A stretch of 64,000 nucleotides of DNA from Alteromonas stellipolaris (GTDB taxonomy: Bacteria > Pseudomonadota > Gammaproteobacteria > Enterobacterales > Alteromonadaceae): the NCBI RefSeq assembly GCF_001562115.1, contig NZ_CP013926.1, positions 3,782,001 to 3,846,000 on the forward strand, in the 5' to 3' direction. Positions 16,719-26,193 of this stretch are shown in pieces; the stretch's first letter is position 1, and the number at the start of each line of letters is the position of its first letter. The position numbers and the translations under genes were made by a program. The notes below the pieces were generated by a model. The model saw only the letters and a list, made by a program, of their open reading frames with translations. It searched no databases and was not told where the DNA came from.

Positions 16719-18518
16719 TCATTCCCCCCCTACCTGCTTGGGTAATTTAAGCGTAAATGTGGTGTCTAATTCACTCGATTCATCCACAGGGGCAAGTGCC
16801 AACGTTCCTTGCATTTTCTTCGCCAAATTAAAACAGACAGACAACCCCATGCCTGTTCCCTCACCAACGTCTTTTGTAGTGAAGAAAGGGTCAAAAACAT
16901 GTTTACGACTTTTTTCTGCTATACCGCCCGCGTTATCTGAAACATTTATTAGTACAAACTCCGATTTTTCTTCAACACTGACTTTGATGACTCTATGCTG
17001 AGTTTGCTTCTCTGACGTGGCGTGGGCTTGAATCGCATTTTTAACCAAATTGGCGATTATCTGTTGGATGAACCCTTTATGTGACGTTATCCTAATATCA
17101 CTATCAATAGCTAATTGTACTTCAACATCATCACTCAATTCATATTTGAGCATTCGAACGGTTTCTTTGGTTACTTCACTGAGGTTTAGCAGCTGATTCT
17201 CAAGTGATTCTTTACGAGAATAGCTCCCCAAGTCACTAATGATATCCCTTACTCTCAGTAGACCTTCTTTTGAATCATGAACAAGCGCTTTTATATCTTC
17301 GGTCACAAAATCAATATCACTGGTTTGTTTAAAGCTTTGTATTGATTGGGTGAGCTTCTGACTTACTGGCTGCTCAATTTCGTTAATAGATTGAATGAGC
17401 TGTTCGTGCAAATCCACCATGCTGATTAGCGTTTCTACGTAATGATCTAGGGGGTCGAAGTTGCTGATAACAAATGCCAACGGATTATTTATTTCATGGG
17501 CAATCCCAGCTGCCATATGACCAACAGAAGCCATTTTTTCTGCATGAATCAGATGATCTTGGGTTACTTTCAGTTCGGCCAAGGTTTCTTTTAAACGCTG
17601 ATAATGCGTGGCCATTCGCGATTCGGCAAATCGACGTTCTAATATTATTTTAAGCTGCAAGGAAGCGTCACGCATAACGTTTAGCTGCGTGGTAGATACG
17701 CTATCTAGCGCCTCTTCACTTATGAAACAAATAATGGACGTCAAATTATTGTTGTACACAATCAACGGAAATACTAAGTAGCTCGCCACTGGGTTTGGCA
17801 ATATATCGATTAATGCGCGCATAGGTGCAAGCTCAGGCGACAAGTTAACCACGGGGGCCTTACATTGCAGGGCTAGGTTGATGATATATCGCTTTGTATC
17901 ATCATCTACAGCTTCAAGTTCGCTCGGGCTGATAGAGGGCTGGGAAGTGGGTACACAGGTAACTTTAGCGGGAGTAACCACTAAACCACTATGTCCACCA
18001 CAAAATTGCAGCAACGCTTCTGCATAGGATGCGATTAACGCTTGAATGTTCTGACGTTGATGGGAAAATCGATTCACCGAGGTGAGCATATTCACTTGCG
18101 CATCTTTTTCCATTAGATGCTTTTTGCTAATGATAATGCGCTTAATAATGCGCGCTATTTTACGTTGTACAAACGTAGCGTCTTCCTTATTTAAGCGGAT
18201 AACATCGTCCACATCCGCCTTATTCATTATTTCACTTGGTGTGGTAGAAACTGCATCACTCACGCAAATAACCAAGGTGCTACTATGCGATGCTAATGAC
18301 GTTCGCACGTAGTGTACGATCTCAATACTATCCGATTCACTTTGTGCATCATTAATATGGAAAAACAATTTGTCTGGCGTATTGGAACGCAGTGCTTTTT
18401 TTAGCTTTTTGGCTGATGAATAACAGTGAGTGTTGAGGCCTTCGGGTAAAAACTCAGCCAACTCAGATGGCGCGTTAGTGTATATCATTGCCATTTGAGG
18501 CAGATTAGAATTCACCAT
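16719..18518 (-). CDS. Sensor histidine kinase, soluble, beside a BLUF gene
   Basis: The 599-residue protein has no membrane segment. Residues 1-140 look like a degenerate receiver-type domain. A GAF-like sensory region follows to about 310, then a short coiled coil, a HisKA domain with MAAGIAHEINNPLAFV (phospho-accepting His), and an HATPase domain with N box NLVKNAIQAH, GGIAEKSRKHVFDPFFTTK and GTGMGLSV. The kinase should autophosphorylate and pass phosphate to a regulator not encoded next to it. It is divergent from the BLUF gene with about 85 bp between starts, so the BLUF photoreceptor is a plausible partner. That link is inferred from position. Confidence 0.88.
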   Translation of the reverse strand: MVNSNLPQMAMIYTNAPSELAEFLPEGLNTHCYSSAKKLKKALRSNTPDKLFFHINDAQSESDSIEIVHYVRTSLASHSSTLVICVSDAVSTTPSEIMNKADVDDVIRLNKEDATFVQRKIARIIKRIIISKKHLMEKDAQVNMLTSVNRFSHQRQNIQALIASYAEALLQFCGGHSGLVVTPAKVTCVPTSQPSISPSELEAVDDDTKRYIINLALQCKAPVVNLSPELAPMRALIDILPNPVASYLVFPLIVYNNNLTSIICFISEEALDSVSTTQLNVMRDASLQLKIILERRFAESRMATHYQRLKETLAELKVTQDHLIHAEKMASVGHMAAGIAHEINNPLAFVISNFDPLDHYVETLISMVDLHEQLIQSINEIEQPVSQKLTQSIQSFKQTSDIDFVTEDIKALVHDSKEGLLRVRDIISDLGSYSRKESLENQLLNLSEVTKETVRMLKYELSDDVEVQLAIDSDIRITSHKGFIQQIIANLVKNAIQAHATSEKQTQHRVIKVSVEEKSEFVLINVSDNAGGIAEKSRKHVFDPFFTTKDVGEGTGMGLSVCFNLAKKMQGTLALAPVDESSELDTTFTLKLPKQVGGE

Positions 18519-18602
18519 TGATTTGAAGATTTCATCCTTTTGCTCTATTTATTCTTAATAAACTTATAGTTTGTTTTTGCAAAAAGGAGTATTAATAACT
18601 CT

Positions 18603-19022
18603 ATGAAAAATATCGTGCGCTTAATTTATTTGAGTTCGGCAACCCGAGATATGTCGCTTTCAGACATGAAAGATATCTTAACTTATGCCCGTAAGAATAA
18701 TCAGTCTTTAGGGATCTGCGGGATGCTCTGCTACGACAACCGCTATTTTGTACAAGCCCTGGAAGGTGAGCGCGAAGCGGTTAATGAATTATTTTTTCAT
18801 ATTTCAGATGATGCTCGACATTCGGATGTCATTATCACCAGTTACGAATATATCGATAAGCCCACTTTTACCGAGTGGAATATGGGTTACGCTGGCAGTA
18901 CGCCAATTTTCACTGAATTACTTGCTCGATTATCACAAACCGAGTTTGAACCCACTAAACTTCCCCCAAAGCAAATTTATGCCTTGCTCAGGCACCTTTC
19001 AGCACATCAGCAAAAGGTGTAA
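18603..19022 (+). CDS. BLUF-domain blue-light photoreceptor
   Basis: The 139-residue protein is a stand-alone BLUF domain with a short C-terminal tail. The flavin-site residues are all present with the spacing of the well-studied BLUF protein AppA: Tyr9, Asn33, Gln51 and Trp92 (in FTEWNMGY). LGICGMLCYDNRYFVQALEG is the central FAD-binding stretch. Such proteins bind FAD and signal by hydrogen-bond rearrangement on blue light; short ones work by binding another protein. The nearest partner is the soluble histidine kinase transcribed divergently. AAAGGAG lies about 12 bp upstream of the ATG, so the start is well supported. Confidence 0.95.
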   Translation: MKNIVRLIYLSSATRDMSLSDMKDILTYARKNNQSLGICGMLCYDNRYFVQALEGEREAVNELFFHISDDARHSDVIITSYEYIDKPTFTEWNMGYAGSTPIFTELLARLSQTEFEPTKLPPKQIYALLRHLSAHQQKV

Positions 19023-19093
19023 TGTTAATCACATTTCGCGATCGTTCGCGACTGTTTAATATCAGAGGTTTAGGCTTTAACTTAACGCTTTGC

Positions 19094-19819
19094 CTAGTCA
19101 GTTGTTTTTAAATTTGGGTACAGATTGAAAAACTCACACCAATGAGAAATCGACGATACCTTGTCGTTCTTATCTGCGCTAATTGGTTCATTCTTATCTG
19201 CGCTAGTTGGCAGTACACCTTTAAAATGACTCGCGCCGGTATATTTCACCACCTGCATATCAGCAGCTAGTGCACCTTGAATACCCGCTTCTGAGTCTTC
19301 GATAACTAAACAATGCTCAGGCTTAACACCTACTTTTGATGCCGCAAGTAAAAATATATCAGGGGCTGGCTTCCCATTTACAACTTCTGTACTTGTTGTA
19401 ATGCGCCCTTCAAAAAAAGGAAGAAGACCTGTTTTTTCTAGTGCAAACGCAACCCGCTTTGGGCTACTACTGGTTGCAATGCAGTTTCTGACATTTAAGC
19501 CGGCGAGCACACTGTTAAGCTCGGGCGTAGTTTGTAACTCTTCAGCAAACACCTTTAATAGCGCGGTTAGGTAGTTATCTCTAAACTCAGCAGGAAGCGA
19601 AATGTTGAAGTCGGTTAAAATCTGTCTATGTGCAGATTCATAACTTTTTCCCAGAAAGTGTTCGTCAAAGTAAGCGCTTGAAACCACGACTTTTAAATCA
19701 GCCAACATGGCGATGATGACGCGTTTACACAGCACTTCACTATCGACTAATACGCCATCACAGTCGAAAATAACCAGCTGAATATCAATTCCTGGTTGGG
19801 ACGTTTTACTGCTGCCCAT
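19094..19819 (-). CDS. HAD-superfamily sugar-phosphatase / beta-phosphoglucomutase-like hydrolase
   Basis: The 241-residue product has HAD motif I (FDCDGVLVDSE, nucleophile Asp), motif II (CIATSSSPKR), a Lys in NGKPAPD and motif IV (VIEDSEAGIQGA). This is a beta-phosphoglucomutase-type HAD with a helical cap. It is the last gene of the polyol ABC importer operon, so it may dephosphorylate or isomerise a sugar phosphate from the imported substrate. Near the C-terminus a 24-bp tandem duplication yields a repeated ISADKN-type peptide, an odd, probably recent, tail change. The gene is separated from the ATPase by a strong stem-loop. Confidence 0.85.
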   Translation of the reverse strand: MGSSKTSQPGIDIQLVIFDCDGVLVDSEVLCKRVIIAMLADLKVVVSSAYFDEHFLGKSYESAHRQILTDFNISLPAEFRDNYLTALLKVFAEELQTTPELNSVLAGLNVRNCIATSSSPKRVAFALEKTGLLPFFEGRITTSTEVVNGKPAPDIFLLAASKVGVKPEHCLVIEDSEAGIQGALAADMQVVKYTGASHFKGVLPTSADKNEPISADKNDKVSSISHWCEFFNLYPNLKTTD

Positions 19820-19852
19820 TTGAGTTTCCTTGTATCTTATACCTTACACATT

Positions 19853-19883
19853 GGCGAGTTACTGTTGTTCACAGTAACTCGCC
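19853..19883 (-). terminator. 13-bp perfect stem-loop between ATPase and HAD genes
   Basis: GGCGAGTTACTGT (19853-19865) and its exact complement (19871-19883) flank a 5-nt loop, just after the ATPase stop codon. No T run follows, so it is more likely a partial terminator or an mRNA-stabilising stem that lowers HAD expression than a full stop. Confidence 0.6.
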
Positions 19884-19899
19884 AGTAAACCGGTAATGA

Positions 19900-20931
19900 T
19901 TATGCAACGATTGCGTCACCCCAAGAAAGTGAAGCAATCGTCACGCCTGCTTTATCAAAATGCATAATTTTGCTTTGCGCCGCAGTGAGATTAACCACAT
20001 CGCCGTAGCTAACCGGGCAATCACCGTCCGCTTTAACCGTAAGTGTGCCAGCGCCTTCTACATGTACGTGCAAAAAGGTTTCAGAGCCTAAGTGCTCTAC
20101 TACGCCTACTTTACCAGTCCATAACCCTCGCTCTTGGGTAATTTTAAGGTGCTCTGGACGCACCCCAATGGTGTGAGTGTCGTCACCTGCTTTAGGCATC
20201 ACATCAATGAAATTCATTTTTGGCGACCCAATAAACCCTGCTACAAAGCGGTTAACTGGTTTTTGGTAAAGCTCCAGCGGCGTGCCTACTTGCTCGATAA
20301 TACCGCCATTAAATACCGCAATACGATCGGCCATAGTCATGGCTTCCACCTGATCGTGCGTCACGTAGATCATGGTGGTATCTAAGCTTTTGTGAAGCTC
20401 TGAAATTTCCAAACGCATGTTAACCCGAAGCGAGGCATCAAGGTTAGATAAGGGTTCGTCGAACAAAAATGCCGAAGGTTGGCGCACAATAGCACGGCCA
20501 ATCGCTACACGCTGACGCTGCCCACCAGATAACTGACCAGGCTTGCGGTCAAGATAATCGGTAAGGTTCAGCATTTTTGCGGCTTTTTCGATTTTTTCGT
20601 CAATCACAGCAGGCGCTACTTTTGCGCGCTTAAGCGGAAACGCAATATTACTGCGCACAGACATATGCGGGTACAACGCGTAAGACTGAAATACCATCGC
20701 CAAGCCACGTTTAGCTGGCGGCATATTCGTGGCATCTTCACCATCAATATCTATGTTGCCGCTAGTAGTATCTTCAAGCCCTGCAATCATACGAAGTAAG
20801 GTAGATTTACCGCAGCCCGATGGCCCAACAAATACAATGAACTCACCGTCGCGAATATGTAAATCTAGCGGCTTAATAACATTTACATCGCCAAAGCTTT
20901 TTGTCACTTGTTTTAAAGTAATGCTTCCCAT
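19900..20931 (-). CDS. ABC transporter ATPase of MalK/UgpC/SmoK type (polyol/sugar import)
   Basis: The 343-residue protein has Walker [11 protein letters not shown]-loop [10 protein letters not shown], signature [12 protein letters not shown], Walker [14 protein letters not shown] and the switch His in YVTHDQ. A C-terminal TOBE-like regulatory region (about 230-340) is of the carbohydrate-importer CUT1 class. It should pair as a dimer with the two permeases just upstream in the same operon and power import of the ligand carried by the binding protein. It starts 10 bp after the MalG-type permease gene. Start ATG at 20931 is preceded by AGGAG. Confidence 0.92.
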   Translation of the reverse strand: MGSITLKQVTKSFGDVNVIKPLDLHIRDGEFIVFVGPSGCGKSTLLRMIAGLEDTTSGNIDIDGEDATNMPPAKRGLAMVFQSYALYPHMSVRSNIAFPLKRAKVAPAVIDEKIEKAAKMLNLTDYLDRKPGQLSGGQRQRVAIGRAIVRQPSAFLFDEPLSNLDASLRVNMRLEISELHKSLDTTMIYVTHDQVEAMTMADRIAVFNGGIIEQVGTPLELYQKPVNRFVAGFIGSPKMNFIDVMPKAGDDTHTIGVRPEHLKITQERGLWTGKVGVVEHLGSETFLHVHVEGAGTLTVKADGDCPVSYGDVVNLTAAQSKIMHFDKAGVTIASLSWGDAIVA

Positions 20932-20941
20932 TGGAATACTC

Positions 20942-21766
20942 CTACTTAACCGCGCCGAAACTTAATCCGCGCACTAATTGTTTTTGACTGAACCAACCAA
21001 GAATAAGGATTGGCACCACAGCCATCACAGAGGCGGCTGATAATTTCGCGTAAAATAAGCCTTCTGGGCTTGAATAACTGGCAATAAACGCAGTTAACGG
21101 TGCTGCATTGGCAGCGGTAAGAATGAGCGTCCAAAAGGCTTCATTCCACGCCAAAATAACGTTTAGCAGCAAGGTCGACGCAATACCGGGTAAGGCGATT
21201 GGCAGTAGCACATGAAAGATTTCTTCTTTAATGCCCGCGCCATCCATACGCGCCGCTTCAAGAATTTCATGAGGAATTTCTCTGAAATAGGTGTATAGCA
21301 TCCACACCATGATAGGTAAGTTAATTAGTGTCATTACAATCACCAAACCTAAGCGGGTATCTAGCAAACCGAAATCGCGGAACAATAGATAAATAGGGAT
21401 TAGCACCCCAACTGGTGGCAACATTTTGGTAGATAGCATCCACATCAATAGGTTCTTAGTCCGCTTAGTTTGCACAAATGCCATCGACCATGCAGCCGGA
21501 ATAGCAATAAGCAGCCCAAGCAAACTTGCCCCTAATGAGATGATCACAGAGTTCATAAAGTGATCGAAATAAGGTGAGCGTGCTAACACATCTTTGTAGT
21601 TCTCTAGCGTCCACTCAAACATGAATAAACTTGGAGTGGCCGAGATAGCTTCCGATTCCGTTTTAAAGCTGGTGATCATGGTCCAAAGAATAGGGAAGAA
21701 GATCATCCCACTGATGGTCCATGCTAATAGGGTGTAAATGACTTTTGATTTATTGCTGCTGTTCAT
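20942..21766 (-). CDS. ABC importer permease, MalG type
   Basis: The 274-residue protein has six predicted membrane segments. It carries the EAA loop [28 protein letters not shown], which docks the ATPase. Its length and the position of the loop fit the MalG/SmoG branch of carbohydrate permeases. It follows the MalF-type permease with 3 bp between the genes, so the two are translated together and form the channel heterodimer in the inner membrane. Confidence 0.92.
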   Translation of the reverse strand: MNSSNKSKVIYTLLAWTISGMIFFPILWTMITSFKTESEAISATPSLFMFEWTLENYKDVLARSPYFDHFMNSVIISLGASLLGLLIAIPAAWSMAFVQTKRTKNLLMWMLSTKMLPPVGVLIPIYLLFRDFGLLDTRLGLVIVMTLINLPIMVWMLYTYFREIPHEILEAARMDGAGIKEEIFHVLLPIALPGIASTLLLNVILAWNEAFWTLILTAANAAPLTAFIASYSSPEGLFYAKLSAASVMAVVPILILGWFSQKQLVRGLSFGAVK

Positions 21767-21769
21767 TGT

Positions 21770-22642
21770 TTAGCCCTCCAAATTCTTGCCAATAAGGCGC
21801 ATTAAGAAGATGGCAACAATGTTGGCAATAATAACTGCCACTATTCCACCAGCTGAACCACCGCCCACATCAAACTGAAGTAGCGATTGGGTATAAATTA
21901 AGTACGTGATGTTAGTAGAGGAGTAACCTGGGCCACCACTCGTAGTAACTAGAATTTCAGCAAAAATAGACAGTAGGAAGATGGTTTCAATAAGTATTAC
22001 TGCGGTAACTGCACGTGATAAATGCGGCAATACAATATAAATAAACTTACTGAACGGGCCCGCACCATCTAAGTCAGCAGCTTCTAATTGCTCTCTATCT
22101 AGCGATTGAATAGCGGTAAGTAGAATTAGCGCTGCAAAAGGTAGCCACTGCCAAGACACTATAATGATGATGGACAGCAACGGAATTTCTGCAAAGAAAT
22201 CGATTGGGGTTGCACCAAAGAACTCAGCAAGGTGAGCAAATAGCCCATTTACTGGGTTCATGAACATATTTTTCCACACTAATGCGGAAACTGTCGGCAT
22301 AACAAAAAATGGTGCCAATACCATGATGCGAACATAGTTTCTGCCCCATATGGCTTGGTCGAGCAATATGGCTAAACCAATACCGCCGCAGATTGTGATA
22401 AACAGCACACCGCCCACTAGCAATAAGGTATTAAAAAATGACTCTATAAACGCGGGATCGGTAAGAAAAAACTCGTAGTTCAAAAAGCCTATGTATTCAT
22501 TATCGCCAGGCATGAGCAAGTTATAATCTAAAAACGAGAAATATAACGTCATGCAAAGCGGAACAATCATCCAAGCTAACAGCAAGGTGACCGAAGGAAA
22601 CAGCATCATTTTGGCTAAGGTACGAGATTGGGTAGTCGCCAT
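21770..22642 (-). CDS. ABC importer permease, MalF type
   Basis: The 290-residue protein has six hydrophobic segments. Its EAA loop is EQLEAADLDGAGPFSKFIYIVLPHLSRAV. The length is typical of the short MalF-type subunits of polyol importers, which lack the large periplasmic P2 loop of maltose MalF. It lies between the binding-protein gene (68 bp upstream) and the second permease (3 bp downstream). The start ATG at 22642 has an AAGGGG leader. Confidence 0.92.
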   Translation of the reverse strand: MATTQSRTLAKMMLFPSVTLLLAWMIVPLCMTLYFSFLDYNLLMPGDNEYIGFLNYEFFLTDPAFIESFFNTLLLVGGVLFITICGGIGLAILLDQAIWGRNYVRIMVLAPFFVMPTVSALVWKNMFMNPVNGLFAHLAEFFGATPIDFFAEIPLLSIIIIVSWQWLPFAALILLTAIQSLDREQLEAADLDGAGPFSKFIYIVLPHLSRAVTAVILIETIFLLSIFAEILVTTSGGPGYSSTNITYLIYTQSLLQFDVGGGSAGGIVAVIIANIVAIFLMRLIGKNLEG

Positions 22643-22710
22643 TGCTAAGCCCCTTACAAGTGAAAAAAGTGGGTAAGTGCACCTTGCACCTACCCGTGGT
22701 TAATATTTTA

Positions 22711-24018
22711 TTATTTTGGGTAACGCGCTTTGCGCATGGCTCTTTCAACTAATCGCTGTGAGCTTTGCAGTGCTTGGTCTACCGTCATACGGCCCGTTAA
22801 CGCTGCACTAAACTGCTGACCTACTGCGGTTCCTATCCCTTGGAACTCAGGAATCGCAACAAACTGGACACCCACGTAAGGCACAGGCTCTACCGTTGGA
22901 TTTTTAGGATCTGCTGAGTTGATAGAATCAAGGGTAATTTGTGCAAATGGCGCGGCGTTCATGTACTCAGGGTTTTCGTAAAGCGAAGCTCGTGTACCTG
23001 GAGGTACATTTGCCCAACCTTTCTTTTCAGCCACTAATGCAGAGTATTCTTTTGAGGTAGCCCAGCTGATGAACTTCATCGCCGCATCACTCTTTTTGCT
23101 GCTTGAAGGAATAGCTAATGTCCATGCCCACAACCAGTTACCACGCTTACCTAGGCCGTTATCTGGCGCTAGTGCGAAGCCTACTTTGTCAGCAACTTCA
23201 GAATCTTTTTCGTTTGTTACAAAACCGCCTGCAACCGTTGCATCAATCCAAATACCGCATTTACCGGTTTGGAACAGCGCAAGGTTTTCATTAAAGCCGT
23301 TCGCTGATGAACCTGGAGGGCCATACTTGTCCATTACATCAACATAGTATTCTAGCGTGTCTTTCCATGCTTTTGAGTCGAACTGAGGTTTCCAGTTTTC
23401 ATCAAACCAGCGCGCGCCAAACGAGTTAGACATAGAGGTCAACAAAGCAATGTTTTCACCCCACCCCGCTTTACCACGAAGACAAATACCGTAAACGCCT
23501 GCGTCTTTGTCTGTCATTGCTTTGGCAGCTTCGCGGATAAACTTCCACGTAGGTGCTTTAGGCATTTCAAGACCCGCTTTCGCCATTAAGTCTGTGCGAT
23601 ACATCACCATCGAGCTTTCACCGTAAAACGGAGCTGCATATAGCTTATTATCTACTGATAGACCGCTTCGAATTGCAGGTAATAAATCTTCTACATCGTA
23701 ATCAGCGCCAAGCCCATCAAGCTCTTCTAGCCAACCTTGGTTACCCCAAATTGGCACTTCATAAGTACCAATCGTCATCACATCGTACTGACCACCGCCG
23801 GTGGCAACATCGGTAGTTACACGTTGGCGTAGAATGTTTTCTTCCAGCGTTACCCACTTAAGGTCGATACCTGGGTTCTTCGCTTCAAAGTCACTACTAA
23901 GTTCTTTCATGGCAATCATGTCGCCATTATTTACCGTTGCAATAGTAATGGTTTCTGCATTCACTGCTGCACTCATCGTCATTGCACCAGCAAGCATTAA
24001 TGATAGTTTTTTCAACAT
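22711..24018 (-). CDS. Periplasmic polyol/sugar-binding protein (SmoE/MtlE-like)
   Basis: The 435-residue product has a signal peptide ending AAVNA|ET (about residue 21) and is a family 1 extracellular solute-binding protein. The segment VTLEENILRQRVTTDVATGGG followed by YDVMTIGTYEVPIWG is, from recall, close to mannitol/sorbitol-binding proteins of the Smo/Mtl systems, so a hexitol such as mannitol is the best guess for the ligand. It is the first gene of the importer proper and lies 160 bp after the porin gene on the same strand. The ligand cannot be proven from sequence. Confidence 0.85.
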   Translation of the reverse strand: MLKKLSLMLAGAMTMSAAVNAETITIATVNNGDMIAMKELSSDFEAKNPGIDLKWVTLEENILRQRVTTDVATGGGQYDVMTIGTYEVPIWGNQGWLEELDGLGADYDVEDLLPAIRSGLSVDNKLYAAPFYGESSMVMYRTDLMAKAGLEMPKAPTWKFIREAAKAMTDKDAGVYGICLRGKAGWGENIALLTSMSNSFGARWFDENWKPQFDSKAWKDTLEYYVDVMDKYGPPGSSANGFNENLALFQTGKCGIWIDATVAGGFVTNEKDSEVADKVGFALAPDNGLGKRGNWLWAWTLAIPSSSKKSDAAMKFISWATSKEYSALVAEKKGWANVPPGTRASLYENPEYMNAAPFAQITLDSINSADPKNPTVEPVPYVGVQFVAIPEFQGIGTAVGQQFSAALTGRMTVDQALQSSQRLVERAMRKARYPK

Positions 24019-24132
24019 CGGGTTGTTCCCCTTTAGGTTTTGAAGGGTATGACTTACCCCTCCCCTTCATTTTCGATGGGGATAAAAGTCACACTCGTTT
24101 CATTACTTAATGTTTTGGTTGGTTTGAAAGCG

Positions 24133-24157
24133 TCAGCGTTTCAGATTAAAACGCTGA
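24133..24157 (-). terminator. Stem-loop after the porin gene
   Basis: TCAGCGTTT (24133-24141) pairs perfectly with AAACGCTGA (24149-24157) over a 7-nt loop, about 20 bp past the porin stop codon. No clear T run follows. A partial terminator or an mRNA-processing stem that sets the ratio of porin to binding protein is likely. Confidence 0.5.
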
Positions 24158-24178
24158 GGCTGCAGAACGTTTATTGAA

Positions 24179-25594
24179 TTAAAACTTCACTGATATTTCT
24201 GATGTTATACCGTCGAAGCCTGTACCAATCTGGCCACCAGAGTTGGCACCTTCTTCTTGGTTAACGTATTCCACTTTCCACAATGTTCTATCGTTAATCC
24301 AGTAACCTGCAGATACTTGTAAACGCGTTACATCGTTATCAGTTTGTTCAATTAGGTCTGAGGTATTTTCAGATTCCGCGTAACGTGCTGCTACGTAAAG
24401 CTTCTCAGGAAGAATGTACTGTTGTGCTTCTAGCGCCCAATACTGCACCGATGAATCGCCTTCAATCACTTGATTTGAATCAAAGGTTGTACCCGCTGGG
24501 TCTAACACGCCATCTGTACCAAAGTAAGTAATACCCGCTACCGCGTTACCATCGGAATCGGCAAAGGTGTAATCGTCAGACGCTTTACCCAACATCACAA
24601 TAACGCTGGTCTGGTCAGACGGTTGGTACGCTAAGTTCAATTGCATAATTGACTGGTTCAAGCCTGGCAGTGCGCCAACATGGGTATCACGCTCACTAGA
24701 TGCAGAGGCTGAAAAGTTATAGTTCTCACCATCGCCGAAACGATAGTTGGTGGTGGTTACGCCATCAAGGCTTGCTACACCATCTGTGAATACCAGCTGG
24801 TCGCCTTGATTAGCTTGAAAAACGTTTAAGCCCGCTTTGAAACCACCTTTAAATTCAAGGGTACCTTGCAATCGATAGTTGTAGCCTCGGTCTTCTTGGA
24901 ACGCTTCGCCGAAGCTAGACGTAGTCATGTGTCCCGCCACATTGTAGGAACGAAGAATGCCGCTATCGAAGGTTTCGGTGTAGCTTAGTTGAATACCGTT
25001 CTCAGCTGTAGCGTAGTCGTTGATACCATTACCAATTAACGCATTACCTTGGTTGTCAGCGCCATCTTGGAATCCTTTAAACTGGAAAGGAGATGCGCCA
25101 ATATTACCTACTCGCAAGATAAGGCTTGAATTCTCTTTTTCATAACCAGTGAGGCCAAACATATCAAACTCTATGCCGGCGAAGTCTTGGTGGAACGAGA
25201 AGTCTCTGTCGCCATTATTACCAAAATCATTTGGCTCTTCAGCAATATCAATATCGGCTGTGATGTTGTCAGTAATTTTAAACTTGAACATCAAGTTTAC
25301 GCGCAAACGACCAAAACCATCTGACTGAGTCTCATCCTCTGGGCGAAACGCACCGTCTTTCGCTTGAATAGCCTGATAGTTCTGCATGGCTAGAAAATTA
25401 ACTTGAACACGGCCATCTAGAAACTCATTAGGTTCACTCGGCGGCACATACATTGGCTTAGATTCGCTTAATTCCTGAGCCCCTACAAGTGATGGCGCCA
25501 TGGCAGCCAAAATTGCCGATGCCAGTACGCTTAACCCTGCAATTTTAGAATTAGGTCGAGAAGTCGCTTGTTGAAGCTGATTATTTTCTAACAT
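24179..25594 (-). CDS. Outer-membrane porin of the polyol uptake operon
   Basis: The 471-residue product has an extended N-terminus followed by a signal peptide ending SLVGA|QE near residue 40. Beta-strand repeats fill the rest, and a terminal aromatic residue (EISVKF) is the usual signal for the barrel-assembly machinery. Aromatic girdle patterns and loops rich in Asn, Asp and Gly support a beta-barrel. It is the first gene of the importer run on the minus strand and probably admits the substrate to the periplasm. The porin subfamily is not recognised with confidence. Confidence 0.8.
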   Translation of the reverse strand: MLENNQLQQATSRPNSKIAGLSVLASAILAAMAPSLVGAQELSESKPMYVPPSEPNEFLDGRVQVNFLAMQNYQAIQAKDGAFRPEDETQSDGFGRLRVNLMFKFKITDNITADIDIAEEPNDFGNNGDRDFSFHQDFAGIEFDMFGLTGYEKENSSLILRVGNIGASPFQFKGFQDGADNQGNALIGNGINDYATAENGIQLSYTETFDSGILRSYNVAGHMTTSSFGEAFQEDRGYNYRLQGTLEFKGGFKAGLNVFQANQGDQLVFTDGVASLDGVTTTNYRFGDGENYNFSASASSERDTHVGALPGLNQSIMQLNLAYQPSDQTSVIVMLGKASDDYTFADSDGNAVAGITYFGTDGVLDPAGTTFDSNQVIEGDSSVQYWALEAQQYILPEKLYVAARYAESENTSDLIEQTDNDVTRLQVSAGYWINDRTLWKVEYVNQEEGANSGGQIGTGFDGITSEISVKF

Positions 25595-26193
25595 GGTGAA
25601 CCCTCAAGTTTCTATGTTCAGTTTTATAAAGTGATTGGAATTTTCGTCAGACTCTTGTCTGTGCATATTCTCTGTTCGCTATGAGCAAAAACCTTTGGGA
25701 TGAACTCAAACGGTCACATGCTCAAGATTGGAGCATATGACCACTTTTAAAATTTAACGTCAACAACTTTTTTAACAAATAGTTTTCATTTATATTTCAA
25801 GATGAAATAAATACTTTAAATTCAATATAATAAGTAAGCAACATTAAGATTACATTTACAATCAATGTAAACGCTAACAATTAAGTCAAATTAGAAAACA
25901 GTCAAAAATTGTTGTTTCAAGTGAAACGCGGGGCGGCAAAACAAAGAGCAAAAGATAACAACGATAGCAATAAACCAAAAAGAATATTAATTTGCTGGTC
26001 GCAATATAAGGCAATTTTCGAAGGGGATTTTAGACGCATACAGTTATGCGTTGAACAGTGGGTGAGAGCGTCACCATGCTAGTTTGAGACTCAACTACGT
26101 TCTATTCCGGGTTTATGGCGAGTTTTGTGAAGGGTTTTAGACAAGGAAAAAAGGGATAGCAACGAATTGAAGCCTAGCGGGTAACTACTCAAA
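25595..26193. promoter_or_regulatory. Long promoter region of the porin/importer operon with two palindromes
   Basis: This 600-bp AT-rich stretch lies between the porin start and the stop of the next diguanylate cyclase. It has two clear dyads: TTACATT/AATGTAA with a 7-nt spacer (25850-25870) and GTTTCA-AG-TGAAAC (25914-25927). Both lie about 260-330 bp upstream of the porin start, where repressor or activator sites could sit. No convincing small gene is seen. Binding proteins are unknown. Confidence 0.5.

Noticed and set aside
19036..19051. TCGCGA-TCGT-TCGCGA hairpin between the BLUF and HAD genes as terminator
   Set aside because: The stem is short, each arm is itself a palindrome and no T run follows; left out of the feature list.
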